Made by a program: the position numbers and the translations under genes. The notes below the pieces were generated by a model. The model was not told where the DNA came from and ran no database searches. It worked only from the letters and a program-made list of their open reading frames with translations. From Bacillota bacterium (GTDB lineage Bacteria; Bacillota; Clostridia; Lachnospirales; Lachnospiraceae): a stretch of DNA of 28,444 nucleotides. Positions 23,259-28,444 of this stretch are shown piece after piece; positions within the stretch are counted from its first letter, which is position 1, and every line of letters begins with the position of its first letter. Location: positions 1 through 28,444 of the forward strand of contig JAEYQV010000106.1 in assembly GCA_023409835.1 (NCBI GenBank). Reading direction: 5' to 3'.

Positions 23259-23387
23259 CTTCTTATCATTCCTTTCGTTTCATTAATTTTCATGACAGAT
23301 TGACCCGGCTGGCCTTGTATACTTAATAATAGGATTACACTTTGGGAAAGCTTCCATCCTGAGCTTCTCTGTATGCATGCTTCATAT

Positions 23388-23415
23388 ATTATACCATATA
23401 ATAACTTTTTGAAAA
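23388..23415 (-). promoter_or_regulatory. Predicted fba promoter
   Basis: On the minus strand: -35 TTTTCA (23410-23415), 16-bp spacer, perfect -10 TATAAT (23388-23393). The leader is about 120 nt. Between this and the divergent promoter at 23520 the DNA is AT-rich with no gene. Confidence 0.6.
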
Positions 23416-23519
23416 GTTATTTATAAAATTTTTCTGAATTGGCCAATATATGTATTTTCAATAGGCTCCTTTTATACTAATTCAACATATTCCTATCAGC
23501 TGGTACCAGAAGGTATTCC

Positions 23520-23548
23520 TTGCGTATTCCATGGGAAAGGTATAAAAT
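23520..23548 (+). promoter_or_regulatory. Predicted promoter of the thioesterase gene
   Basis: -35 TTGCGT (23520-23525), 17-bp spacer, -10 TAAAAT (23543-23548). The start would be near 23555, about 50 nt before the ATG. Confidence 0.45.
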
Positions 23549-23603
23549 AATGTTACCTTGAAGCATTCATAATCTAAATATACAGTGTTACGAAAGGATT
23601 CCT

Positions 23604-24077
23604 ATGATGGAAGCAAAACGGGTTTTAGATTCAATTACGGAGCAGGTTCAGATCTTAATGCCTGCTCATATAAACGGACAAGACCGCCTTTTCGGCGGGC
23701 AGCTGGTGGAGTGGATCGACGTAGTGGCAGCCGTTGTAGCAAGGCGGCATTCCGGTAATAACGTAACGACCGCCGCCATAGATAATCTGCAGTTTAAGGC
23801 AGGCGCATTTATCAATAATACCCTGGTATTGATCGGTAAAATCACTTATGTGGGCCATACCTCTATGGAGGTTCGGGTAGATACTTATGTGGAGGACCTG
23901 AAAGGAATCCGTAAGGTGGTAAACCGAGCTTATCTTGTTCTGGTCGCTTTGGATGAGAACGGCAATCCGACGGAGGTTCCGCGCCTGCTTCTGGAGACGG
24001 AAAGCGAGCGGGCTGAATGGGAAGCAGCTAAGAAGCGCCACGCCTTAAGACATAGACGGCGCAAGGAAGGCTTCTGA
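23604..24077 (+). CDS. Acyl-CoA thioesterase, YkhA/YciA-type hotdog fold
   Basis: 157 residues. It hydrolyses acyl-CoA to the free acid and CoA. The hotdog domain shows HINGQDRLFGGQLVEWIDVVAAVVARRH, with the Asp-Arg-Leu-Phe-Gly-Gly segment that starts the central helix of this group. It continues with AIDNLQFKAGAFINNTL and a second strand block (GHTSMEVRVDTYVED). The C-terminal tail is short and very basic (RHALRHRRRK type). ATG 23604 and ATG 23607 are both possible behind AAAGGA. It is monocistronic; acyl chain preference is not visible. Confidence 0.88.
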   Translation: MMEAKRVLDSITEQVQILMPAHINGQDRLFGGQLVEWIDVVAAVVARRHSGNNVTTAAIDNLQFKAGAFINNTLVLIGKITYVGHTSMEVRVDTYVEDLKGIRKVVNRAYLVLVALDENGNPTEVPRLLLETESERAEWEAAKKRHALRHRRRKEGF

Positions 24078-24219
24078 TCATATGGAAGCACCTGCTGATG
24101 AGGAACAAATCCTTCTTTTAAGAGTATAAGGTTCCTTGAGGATGGCTTGAAGATATCAAGACCATTTGGCAAAATAATCAATCCATAATATTTCGTTTCC
24201 CTAATACAGAATAAGGAAG

Positions 24220-24276
24220 ACCGGAGCGGTTATCCCATCAGCCTATATTGTTGATACGATACTCGCTCCGGTTTAT
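24220..24276. terminator. Terminator between convergent thioesterase and SDR genes
   Basis: ACCGGAGCG (24220-24228) pairs exactly with CGCTCCGGT (24264-24272). Inside, GTTATC-CCATCA pairs loosely with TTGATACGATAC. Plus-strand read-out is TTATTTAA and minus-strand read-out CTTCCTTATT, so it can serve both genes. A weaker AGGAAC/GTTCCT hairpin lies at about 24099-24138. Confidence 0.75.
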
Positions 24277-24287
24277 TTAATCTCTGA

Positions 24288-25019
24288 CTACAGTGTAGCG
24301 GCCTTCATAACCGCTTCCTCCAGTGTCATTCCGGCAAATTCCTGGGCAGGAAGAATACGTCCGCTCTTCTTATCATCCAAAAATGCACCGACTACAATCC
24401 CCGGAATGCAGCTCTCCACAGAATTTGGCGCATGGGGTCCTCCAAGATCTGTTCTGCACCAGCCGGGATCCGCCAGATTTACCATAACATTTGTCCCCTC
24501 CAGCCTTGAGCCAAGATCCTTCGTGAATTTGTCCAGAGCCGCCTTGCTGGCAGAATAACCTGCCTGCTCCGGTTCATTTTGGATGCCGCTTGTTGTGTTA
24601 ATGACTCTTCCGAAGCCCTTCTTCACCATCCTAGGGATGAGACGGTAACAGATCATCGCCGGAGCAACCGTATTGATCATAAAGCTCTGGGTAAAATCCT
24701 CCGCCGGTGTCTTGAAATATTCATGACGGTATGCAATTTGGACTGCCGCATCATTGAATAATATATCGATATGAATATCCTTCTCTTCCAACTCATCCAG
24801 CATACGGTTAACCGCAGTAAGATCGGAAAGCTCAGCCTGTACCGAATAAGCCTTCACTCCCAGAGCCTTCACTTCCTCCAACACCTTCTCCGTATGGGAG
24901 ATGCATCTGGAGTGAAGCACCAGATTACAGCCATGACGAGCCATAAAAATCGCTATCTGATAACCGACACCTCTGCTGGCTCCGGTAATCAGTGCCCATT
25001 TTTCCTTTACATTTGTCAT
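24288..25019 (-). CDS. SDR family NAD(P)-dependent oxidoreductase
   Basis: 243 residues, classical short-chain dehydrogenase/reductase length. The cofactor motif TGASRGVG is at 12-19, and catalytic Ser144, Tyr155 and Lys159 (YSASK) are all present. The NNAG motif reads NDAA at 89-92, a mild departure. Arg38 in the HSRC stretch after the second strand hints at NADP. The C-terminus (GGPHAPNSVESCIPGIV) resembles SDRs near carbonyl reductases. GGAGG precedes the ATG. No neighbour points to a pathway, so the substrate is unknown. Confidence 0.88.
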   Translation of the reverse strand: MTNVKEKWALITGASRGVGYQIAIFMARHGCNLVLHSRCISHTEKVLEEVKALGVKAYSVQAELSDLTAVNRMLDELEEKDIHIDILFNDAAVQIAYRHEYFKTPAEDFTQSFMINTVAPAMICYRLIPRMVKKGFGRVINTTSGIQNEPEQAGYSASKAALDKFTKDLGSRLEGTNVMVNLADPGWCRTDLGGPHAPNSVESCIPGIVVGAFLDDKKSGRILPAQEFAGMTLEEAVMKAATL

Positions 25020-25250
25020 TAATCCGTACCTCCATCGAATAAAATCATAACCTTATATCATTTAAAATTTATAATAATGCTTCCGTCTTTATCCATTTTG
25101 CCTGTATTTATATCATACTATACAGTAATCAGAAAAGCTGGGGCTATATACATTCTATATATTTCCCGATTATAAGAGATTCCTCAGCTGAAAACAATAC
25201 CTCCGGCTAATGAAATTAAGATGCTACCGGATTTGTATAGAATAATACAT

Positions 25251-25279
25251 TTGACAGTTTAGGAAATCTATGCTAATCT
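25251..25279 (+). promoter_or_regulatory. Promoter of an orphan transcript
   Basis: A perfect -35 TTGACA (25251-25256), 17-bp spacer and -10 TAATCT (25274-25279) face into DNA with no conventional gene. The start would be near 25286. The stretch 25020-25250 before it holds only the SDR leader and weak AT-rich hairpins. Confidence 0.6.
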
Positions 25280-25285
25280 AATAAA

Positions 25286-25541
25286 AAATTTTGAAAGCGG
25301 GTTTTGTCATGCTGATTTCTGTCAACAAATTCACAGATAGGGACGACGATTGACAGCGCTTGCGGCTATGAATTAATCATAGGTGCAAGCGCTTATAGTC
25401 TTGTGCCTATGTGGAGCTTCTTATATATCAAATTCGGATCCTGTAACACATACCTCCGTAATTAGAATAAGTCGGCAGGTGTTCTGCCCCATTGAAACCA
25501 CATCGGTAATTATGTTATCCATAATCCTTATGTGGTTTTTT
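25286..25541 (+). ncRNA. Candidate small RNA or orphan leader (about 255 nt)
   Basis: It is bounded by a good promoter (25251-25279) and a strong terminator (25495-25541). Inside are a tiered hairpin at 25337-25410 (ATAGG with CCTAT; AGCGCTTGC 25355-25363 with GCAAGCGCT 25385-25393; CTATG with CATAG at the tip) and a small GGCAG/CTGCC hairpin near 25474-25488. The only frame near the 5' end is 13 codons (MLISVNKFTDRDDD) at about 25309. I cannot match it to a known riboswitch or RNA class. It may be a trans-acting RNA, or a regulatory leader whose target gene is the 30-codon frame at 25669 or has been lost. Confidence 0.45.
25495..25541 (+). terminator. Terminator of the orphan transcript
   Basis: AAACCACAT (25495-25503) pairs with ATGTGGTTT (25530-25538); inside, ATTATG pairs with CATAAT. 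A run of six Ts ends the structure. Confidence 0.85.
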
Positions 25542-25668
25542 ATTATGCTTCTTTAGAAAGGTTGTGATACGATGCGACATACAGATTATGTCCGAAAGGA
25601 TTCAATAATAAGGATATAATACATGAATTGTTCATACAGTCATAATAACAGAAAGACGAGGGGATTCA

Positions 25669-25761
25669 ATGAAACAAATCAGCAGATTTATTGTGAATGA
25701 ATATACAGAACCGGAAGAGCTGGTAAATAAGATTGGAGAAACAGTCCGTTTACGGGCATAG
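25669..25761 (+). CDS. Possible 30-residue protein or remnant of a lost gene
   Basis: ATG at 25669 with GAGGGG 5 nt upstream; the frame encodes MKQISRFIVNEYTEPEELVN followed by KIGETVRLRA, then TAG. The composition is protein-like (mixed charged and hydrophobic residues, no low complexity). TATAAT at 25615-25620 lies upstream, but no -35 stands at the right distance. It could be a genuine small protein or the N-terminus of a deleted gene. The 155 bp after it carry hairpins only (GAAACGAT/ATCGTTTC at 25810-25828, GTGTGT/ACACAC at 25835-25858). Confidence 0.3.
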   Translation: MKQISRFIVNEYTEPEELVNKIGETVRLRA

Positions 25762-25880
25762 AGAGATTACCTTGTTCGCTTTATTTGAGAATAGGTATTC
25801 CTACAAGAGGAAACGATAAAATCGTTTCGGCCGGTGTGTATCGCTTCGCCGGACACACTCTCATGAATGGAAAAGAAATA

Positions 25881-25903
25881 GGACAGGTGTGCTTTCCCTG
25901 TCC
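25881..25903 (-). terminator. Terminator of the coiled-coil protein gene
   Basis: GGACAGG (25881-25887) pairs with CCTGTCC (25897-25903). On the minus strand it is followed by TATTTCTTTTCC, 14 bp after the stop of the gene ending at 25917. Confidence 0.7.
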
Positions 25904-25916
25904 GATGCCCTTTTCA

Positions 25917-26288
25917 TTATTTCATTTGATCCATCTGTTCCATCCGGTGCTTTTGTCTTTCCTTTGCATTTATAAAGGCTTGTTCCTCCATATGATCCGC
26001 ATTATGGTTTAGATAGCCTTCCGCATACAGGAATCTCTTCCGGGTGTTTTCCAGCTGTCTATCTCTCGCGTTTTCCCCATGGGCGAGGATGTCCTTCAGA
26101 TTACCGATCTCCTGCTCACGTTCCTTCTGTACTTCCTTCGCATGCTCAATATTACTGGGAGAGGAGGAAATGTCGGAGTGCTCCTCCAGATGACGTTCTG
26201 TCCGGGTCTGCTTCTCCACCAGATTGCATAAGTGGTCTACCCGGCGTTCATTTTCAAGGCTCCGATTATCTCTGCTGCCTTTGTTCAT
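25917..26288 (-). CDS. Small charged coiled-coil protein of unknown function
   Basis: 123 residues, extremely hydrophilic: rich in Glu, Arg, Lys, Asn and His, with no membrane segment, signal peptide or Cys pattern beyond one Cys near residue 21. Long stretches look helical and coiled-coil-like (VEKQTRTERHLEEH, HAKEVQKEREQEIGNLKDIL, DRQLENTRKRFLYAEGYLN). The ATG at 26288 is preceded by AAAGGTGGGG. A leader hairpin (GAGAAAAATA at 26312-26321 with TATTTTCTC at 26333-26341) precedes it. It has its own terminator. I do not recognise the family; a small spore or cytoplasmic scaffold protein would fit the composition, but that is a guess. Confidence 0.65.
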   Translation of the reverse strand: MNKGSRDNRSLENERRVDHLCNLVEKQTRTERHLEEHSDISSSPSNIEHAKEVQKEREQEIGNLKDILAHGENARDRQLENTRKRFLYAEGYLNHNADHMEEQAFINAKERQKHRMEQMDQMK

Positions 26289-26449
26289 GTTACCCCACCT
26301 TTCAAAAAATCGAGAAAAATAATTCTCTTCCTTATTTTCTCCGCAGTGCTAAACAGATATTCTTTCAGAAAGGCTTCAGAAAGCTATCCTTTGTGGAAGT
26401 ACATGAATTCCATGTCAGGGCAGGAATATTTCTTTTTTATTTGATAAAA

Positions 26450-27274
26450 TTACTTTGTTTGGTTCAAAGCTCTTATGTAATAAAACATATATTGCTGGAC
26501 AATTCCTGCATATCCGCTGTACCGGTCTTCCCGAAAGGCTCCCCGGTACACCTCAGTCAATATTTTCTTAATCCATACATCGACCGGAAATGCCTCAATA
26601 TGGTGTAATCCATACAGGGACACGCAGTTAGCTACCTTCTCCCCCACCCCATGGATTGTCTTAAGAGCCTTTACCGCTTCCTCATGGGTACACCACTTAA
26701 GCTTCTCCAGGTCGATTGCCCCCTCATTCACTGCTCTGGCCGCACTTAAAATATATTCATCCCGATAACCAAGCTTTAAGCTTCTCAGCTCCTCCTTCCC
26801 GGCAGCTGCAAGCTGTTCCGGTGAGGGGAAGGCATAATAGGTCATGCCGGTGACAGGTTCTGTCTTACAGTCTCCATACCTCTCGCAGATCCTCTCAATA
26901 CAGGTCTTAATAGAAGGAATGTTCTTGTTCTGGGAGATAATGAAGCTGATCAGCATCTCAAAGGGCTCCTGTCTTAGAATACGGATACCCGGTCCGTATT
27001 CCGCAGCCTTTTGAAGGAATTCATCCCCTGACTTAATAAGGCCTTGAACCACGTTACCGTAATCATAATCTATGTCAAAATAGTCCCTCCAGATATTCTC
27101 GTATTCCTCCTCATTACAGCTTAACTCAATGACACCGGGCTCCGGCTGTCTAAGCCTCAGAAATCGCCCGAAGGCTATCAGGCCAAACCAGCCCTCTTCC
27201 AGTCGGTTCATTCGAAAGCACTGGCCCGAATCCGCTATCTGTAATACATTTAGATGTTCTATCGTTATCTTCAT
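26450..27274 (-). CDS. ogg: 8-oxoguanine DNA glycosylase/AP lyase, OGG1 type
   Basis: 274 residues from the ATG at 27274, chosen because GGAG stands 9 nt upstream and the OGG N-domain begins there; ATGs at 27289 and 27301 would add 5 or 9 residues. It removes 8-oxoguanine opposite C and nicks the abasic site. The N-terminal OGG domain shows DSGQCFRMNR. The helix-hairpin-helix and GPD signature reads IHGVGEKVANC with the Schiff-base Lys213, and PVDVW supplies Asp232. FIISQNKNIPSIK matches the family's helix with SQNNNI. A promoter lies at 27388-27416. Some organisms label it AlkA-like, but the Lys favours OGG1. Confidence 0.9.
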   Translation of the reverse strand: MKITIEHLNVLQIADSGQCFRMNRLEEGWFGLIAFGRFLRLRQPEPGVIELSCNEEEYENIWRDYFDIDYDYGNVVQGLIKSGDEFLQKAAEYGPGIRILRQEPFEMLISFIISQNKNIPSIKTCIERICERYGDCKTEPVTGMTYYAFPSPEQLAAAGKEELRSLKLGYRDEYILSAARAVNEGAIDLEKLKWCTHEEAVKALKTIHGVGEKVANCVSLYGLHHIEAFPVDVWIKKILTEVYRGAFREDRYSGYAGIVQQYMFYYIRALNQTK

Positions 27275-27387
27275 ACTAATAATCTCCATGCCTTTCTTCA
27301 TAACCTATAAGCTCTATGTAAGAATGATTTATAGGTAGTAATTTCCCTGTAAAAAGCTTTCCATAGCTGATACATTTTCTTTGTTAT

Positions 27388-27416
27388 ATTATATGAGCTT
27401 TCGGAAAAACAAACAA
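27388..27416 (-). promoter_or_regulatory. Predicted promoter of the OGG1-type glycosylase gene
   Basis: On the minus strand: -35 TTGTTT (27411-27416), 17-bp spacer, perfect -10 TATAAT (27388-27393). The leader is about 105 nt. Confidence 0.6.
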
Positions 27417-27450
27417 GGTCCGGTCGTTTGTAATATTGTGGATTTCAATA

Positions 27451-27480
27451 TATACAGCTCCTTTCATGGAATGCTATAAT
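27451..27480 (+). promoter_or_regulatory. Predicted promoter of the SAT-like acetyltransferase
   Basis: -35 TATACA (27451-27456), 18-bp spacer, perfect -10 TATAAT (27475-27480). The start is near 27487, about 70 nt before the ATG. Confidence 0.5.
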
Positions 27481-27558
27481 ACTAAGAATAGCAGTAGTAT
27501 AGCAATATCATAAGAAGCTTGATTATTCGGCTATCATTTACAACCGGAGGGAAATTAC

Positions 27559-28062
27559 ATGAAATATACGACGAAACAAGATGACTTTACAATACGTTTT
27601 GCAGAGAGTAAGGATGCAGCCTTGATTCTGGAGTTTATCAAGGAGCTTGCAGAATATGAAAACATGTCCGAGGAAGTAGTGGCAACAGCGGAAATCCTTG
27701 AGAAGTCTATCTTCGAACAGCACGGGGCAGAGGTTATCATCGGAGAATATCAGAATAAGCCCGTAGCTTTCGCCCTGTTTTTCCACAATTTCTCCACCTT
27801 TCTCGGAAAACCGGGCATCTACCTGGAGGATCTGTTCGTCAGGCCCGGGATGAGGGGAAAAGGTATAGGAACTCTGATGCTGTCCTTTTTAGCCGGATTG
27901 GCGCAGGAACGGGATTGTAAACGATTGGAATGGGCCTGTCTGGATTGGAATGAGCCCTCCATCGAATTCTACCGCCGGATGGGTGCAACACCAATGGAGC
28001 TCTGGACCGTCTACCGAGTCCACGGAGACACCCTGCAGAACCTCGCCTCTCGCTTTGATTAA
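27559..28062 (+). CDS. GNAT N-acetyltransferase, diamine/spermidine acetyltransferase (SAT)-like
   Basis: 167 residues, the normal size for the SAT1/SAT2-like group that acetylates polyamines or thialysine with acetyl-CoA. It begins TIRFAESKDAALILEFIKEL and continues with ELAEYENMSEEV, a strong match to the group's N-terminus. Next come GKPGIYLEDLFVRP, the acetyl-CoA loop RGKGIGTLML, and the C-terminal WNEPSIEFYRRMGA with WTVYRV, also typical. The ATG has GGAGGG upstream. It is monocistronic. The polyamine substrate is inferred from family resemblance only. Confidence 0.88.
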   Translation: MKYTTKQDDFTIRFAESKDAALILEFIKELAEYENMSEEVVATAEILEKSIFEQHGAEVIIGEYQNKPVAFALFFHNFSTFLGKPGIYLEDLFVRPGMRGKGIGTLMLSFLAGLAQERDCKRLEWACLDWNEPSIEFYRRMGATPMELWTVYRVHGDTLQNLASRFD

Positions 28063-28102
28063 ACACTTTTTGCAGTATATTTCTATCATTTTAATATATC
28101 TG

Positions 28103-28131
28103 TGTACATTGTCAGAATATTTTGCTAGAAT
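28103..28131 (+). promoter_or_regulatory. Predicted promoter of the Ldh_2-family gene
   Basis: -35 TGTACA (28103-28108), 17-bp spacer, -10 TAGAAT (28126-28131). The start would be about 30 nt before the ATG at 28167. Confidence 0.45.
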
Positions 28132-28166
28132 GGTAGAAAATAGTAATGAATCAAGGAGGACTATTC

Positions 28167-28444
28167 ATGGAAACCAGACCCTATCTTCCCTGGAAACTGA
28201 TTGGGGACTTTATGACTGCAGCCTTTGTAAAGCTTGGGGTTCCTCAGGAGGAAGCAGAGCTATGTTCGGATGTTCTGATGGAGAGCGACCGCAGAGGAAT
28301 TGAGAGCCACGGGTGTAACCGTTTTAAAGCAATTTATGTCGATCGTATCCTGGCAGGGATTCAAAAGCCCGTCACAGATTTTGAGATTCTAAGGGAAACC
28401 GCAACAACTGCAGTAGTGGACGGTCACGACGGAATGGGCATGGT
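28167..28444 (+). CDS. Malate/L-lactate dehydrogenase family oxidoreductase (Ldh_2), 5' part
   Basis: The first 92 codons of a gene that runs off the window. AAGGAGGA stands 6 nt before the ATG. The start METRPYLPWKLIGDFMTAAF, then LMESDRRGIESHGCNRFKAIY, is the N-terminal signature of the Ldh_2 family (YlbC, AllD, YiaK, sulfolactate dehydrogenase). The family is NAD(P)-dependent and uses a His (here in ESHG) in catalysis. The segment ending VVDGHDGMGMV matches the region that precedes the cofactor pocket. The substrate cannot be assigned from this fragment. Confidence 0.85.
   Translation, partial: METRPYLPWKLIGDFMTAAFVKLGVPQEEAELCSDVLMESDRRGIESHGCNRFKAIYVDRILAGIQKPVTDFEILRETATTAVVDGHDGMGM

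Noticed and set aside
25466..25503. Possible fluoride (crcB) riboswitch, from GGCAG-GTGTT-CTGCC followed by AAACC
   Set aside because: The conserved GATG segment and the pseudoknot pairing are not present, and no fluoride exporter follows.
26289..26449. Terminator for the OGG1-type glycosylase gene
   Set aside because: ACATG-AATTC-CATGT near 26402 is a palindrome but no suitable T-run follows on the minus strand.

Overview
The window looks like chromosome from an anaerobic, spore-forming Firmicute, most plausibly a clostridium of the Lachnospiraceae. The reasons are the AGGAGG-type ribosome binding sites, the moderate-to-low GC content, a spore dipicolinate synthase pair (dpaAB), a clostridial OGG1-type glycosylase and class II fructose-bisphosphate aldolase. 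This assignment rests on gene content and style only. No tRNA, rRNA, CRISPR array, transposase or phage gene was found.

Layout. (1) Positions 1-4620, minus strand: an exopolysaccharide cluster with a two-helix membrane protein of unknown function, a polyprenyl-phosphate sugar-1-phosphate transferase, two tiny ORFs and a nucleotide-sugar dehydrogenase homologue whose catalytic Cys is Arg. It is preceded by two near-identical promoter modules 260 bp apart and followed by a very long terminator hairpin. (2) 4765-5458, minus: a phosphinothricin-type GNAT acetyltransferase with a 14-bp tandem repeat in its leader. (3) 5544-11632, minus: a complete oligopeptide ABC transporter. oppA has its own promoter and terminator; oppBCDF has a second promoter and a leader that can fold into a long hairpin. 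(4) 11709-15295, plus: dpaAB behind a SigmaK-like promoter, then asparagine synthetase. (5) 15296-17337: an intergenic stretch with two large fold-back structures, then yajC and tgt on the minus strand. (6) 17538-20230, plus: a membrane GGDEF-EAL protein. (7) 20263-22038, plus: a GntR/YtrA-type regulator translationally coupled to a membrane protein, with an inverted repeat over the promoter. (8) 22142-25019: aldolase, acyl-CoA thioesterase and an SDR oxidoreductase. (9) 25020-25916: about 900 bp without a conventional gene, holding a promoter, hairpin and terminator unit (candidate small RNA) and a 30-codon ORF. (10) 25917-28444: a coiled-coil protein, an OGG1-type DNA glycosylase, a SAT-like acetyltransferase and the start of a malate/L-lactate dehydrogenase family gene.

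The most distinctive property is the intergenic DNA. At least six gaps hold long, multi-tier, imperfect fold-backs of 74-185 nt. Their arms pair over most of their length, several mismatches are G.U-compatible, and their sequences are unrelated to each other. Three carry a T-run and probably act as terminators. Two lie in a leader or a stand-alone transcript, and the largest (15390-15574) has no obvious terminator role. Separately, a 32-nt hairpin motif recurs just downstream of two minus-strand terminators, 16.6 kb apart. Motifs, pairings and reading frames are read directly from the sequence; functions are family knowledge or inference as marked.
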